A DNA stretch of 64,000 bases from Chaenocephalus aceratus. Taxonomy: Eukaryota > Chordata > Actinopteri > Perciformes > Channichthyidae. The position numbers were made by a program, and so were the translations under genes. Below, one piece after another: positions 61,736-64,000 of this stretch. Below the pieces are notes generated by a model. The model worked only from the letters and a program-made list of their open reading frames with translations. It did not search any database and was not told the origin of the DNA. Position 1 is the first letter of the stretch; every line of letters starts with the position of its first letter. The stretch is from the NCBI GenBank assembly GCA_023974075.1, contig CM043808.1:22192727-22256726 (forward strand), in the 5' to 3' direction.

Positions 61736-61788
<53 letters not shown>
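61714..61788. repeat. (CGCA)n/(CA)n compound microsatellite
   Basis: CGCA and CGCGCA units grading into about 24 CA units, next to the palindrome. Confidence 0.96.
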
Positions 61789-61790
<2 letters not shown>

Positions 61791-62105
61791 AACATCTCCC
61801 TTCACCATCTGCTAACAAAGACTGGAATGAGTCTGGACAGAATGAAAGAGAAAGATGGAGGACATGCGAAGCTTCAGATCTTTCCAGAGACAAAAAGGCA
61901 GAGAACTTCCCAAAAATATGAGTCTACATGCCTAGACGCACCTGCACACCTGCCGGGGTTTTTATGTGCATCAAAGGACTGTTTGACGGCTCAACCGTGC
62001 CTGACAAAATTCAAAAGCAGCCATGAATTTTAAACAAGTGGCGGTTAAGGAATTTAGCGGCGACATCACATTTAAAGCAATTTATATGCAAATGTGTGAC
62101 AAGTA

Positions 62106-62150
62106 CACAGAAGCACAAGCACACAAGCACACAGCACACAAGCACACAAA
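62106..62150. repeat. Short minisatellite of (a)gcacaca units
   Basis: About five imperfect tandem copies of an 8- to 10-bp unit resembling caagcacaca. Confidence 0.8.
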
Positions 62151-62420
62151 AGGACTGGAGAAGGAATTAGCGCTAGCTCATTGACTTAACTGACCTGCTA
62201 CACTAATATAGACTCCCATTAATGAGCTACCTAGATCCACCTCCACAAATAACACACACCTTCTGAATATGGGAACAACACACTGCACATCACTGTTTGT
62301 CATATATGTTATATTTAATGCTTGGCCTCAGAGACTATCTCCTTGACCCCACTGAAGATGTGTAGCATTCAGCCACTAGATGGCAGTAAACATCTGGTCT
62401 TACCTACACACTGTCACTCA

Positions 62421-64000
<1,580 letters not shown>

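Overview
The window is animal nuclear DNA, most likely from a teleost fish. It has short coding exons separated by long AT-rich introns, very many (CA/GT)n microsatellites, fish-type L2-like LINE copies, a foldback element with a MADF-like reading frame, and hAT-like debris. No bacterial, phage, CRISPR or operon structure is visible.

One gene accounts for essentially all the supported coding sequence: SASH1 (SAM and SH3 domain containing 1, a signalling scaffold), on the minus strand. Fourteen coding exons were assembled by hand from splice sites, phase continuity and remembered similarity to vertebrate SASH1. They run from the start codon at 36307 down to the window edge at position 1, giving about 583 residues in the shorter form: N-terminal region, the [10 protein letters not shown] block, the [17 protein letters not shown] basic block, the SLY-type region and the first residues of the SH3 domain. 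The rest of the SH3 domain and both SAM domains would lie beyond position 1. Every exon junction keeps frame. Whether this is the teleost a or b copy cannot be decided here.

Layout: 1-6400 holds exons 14 to 9; 6401-12894 holds intron 8 and exons 8 to 5; 12895-19176 is intron 4 with an L2-like LINE; 19177-19380 holds exons 4 and 3; 19381-28454 is intron 2 with a hAT-like element; 28455-28583 is exon 2; 28584-36199 is intron 1; 36200-36307 is coding exon 1, followed by a CpG-bearing presumed 5' UTR and promoter. From about 36900 to 64000 no protein gene could be supported. That flank contains an 884-bp foldback transposon (39998-40881), a LINE 3' end (about 42596-43008), a 773-bp element with inverted termini and 6-bp flanking repeats (45105-45877), a nearly perfect 124-bp palindrome (61584-61707), large CA/GT arrays, and a possible alternative first exon (58172-58325).

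The most interesting coding observation is exon 10. It has two good splice donors, both in phase 0, 555 bp apart. The sequence between them is a GC-rich open frame of 185 codons, so a long SASH1 isoform with a 185-residue insert is predicted beside the usual one, plus a possible read-through form ending 8 codons later.
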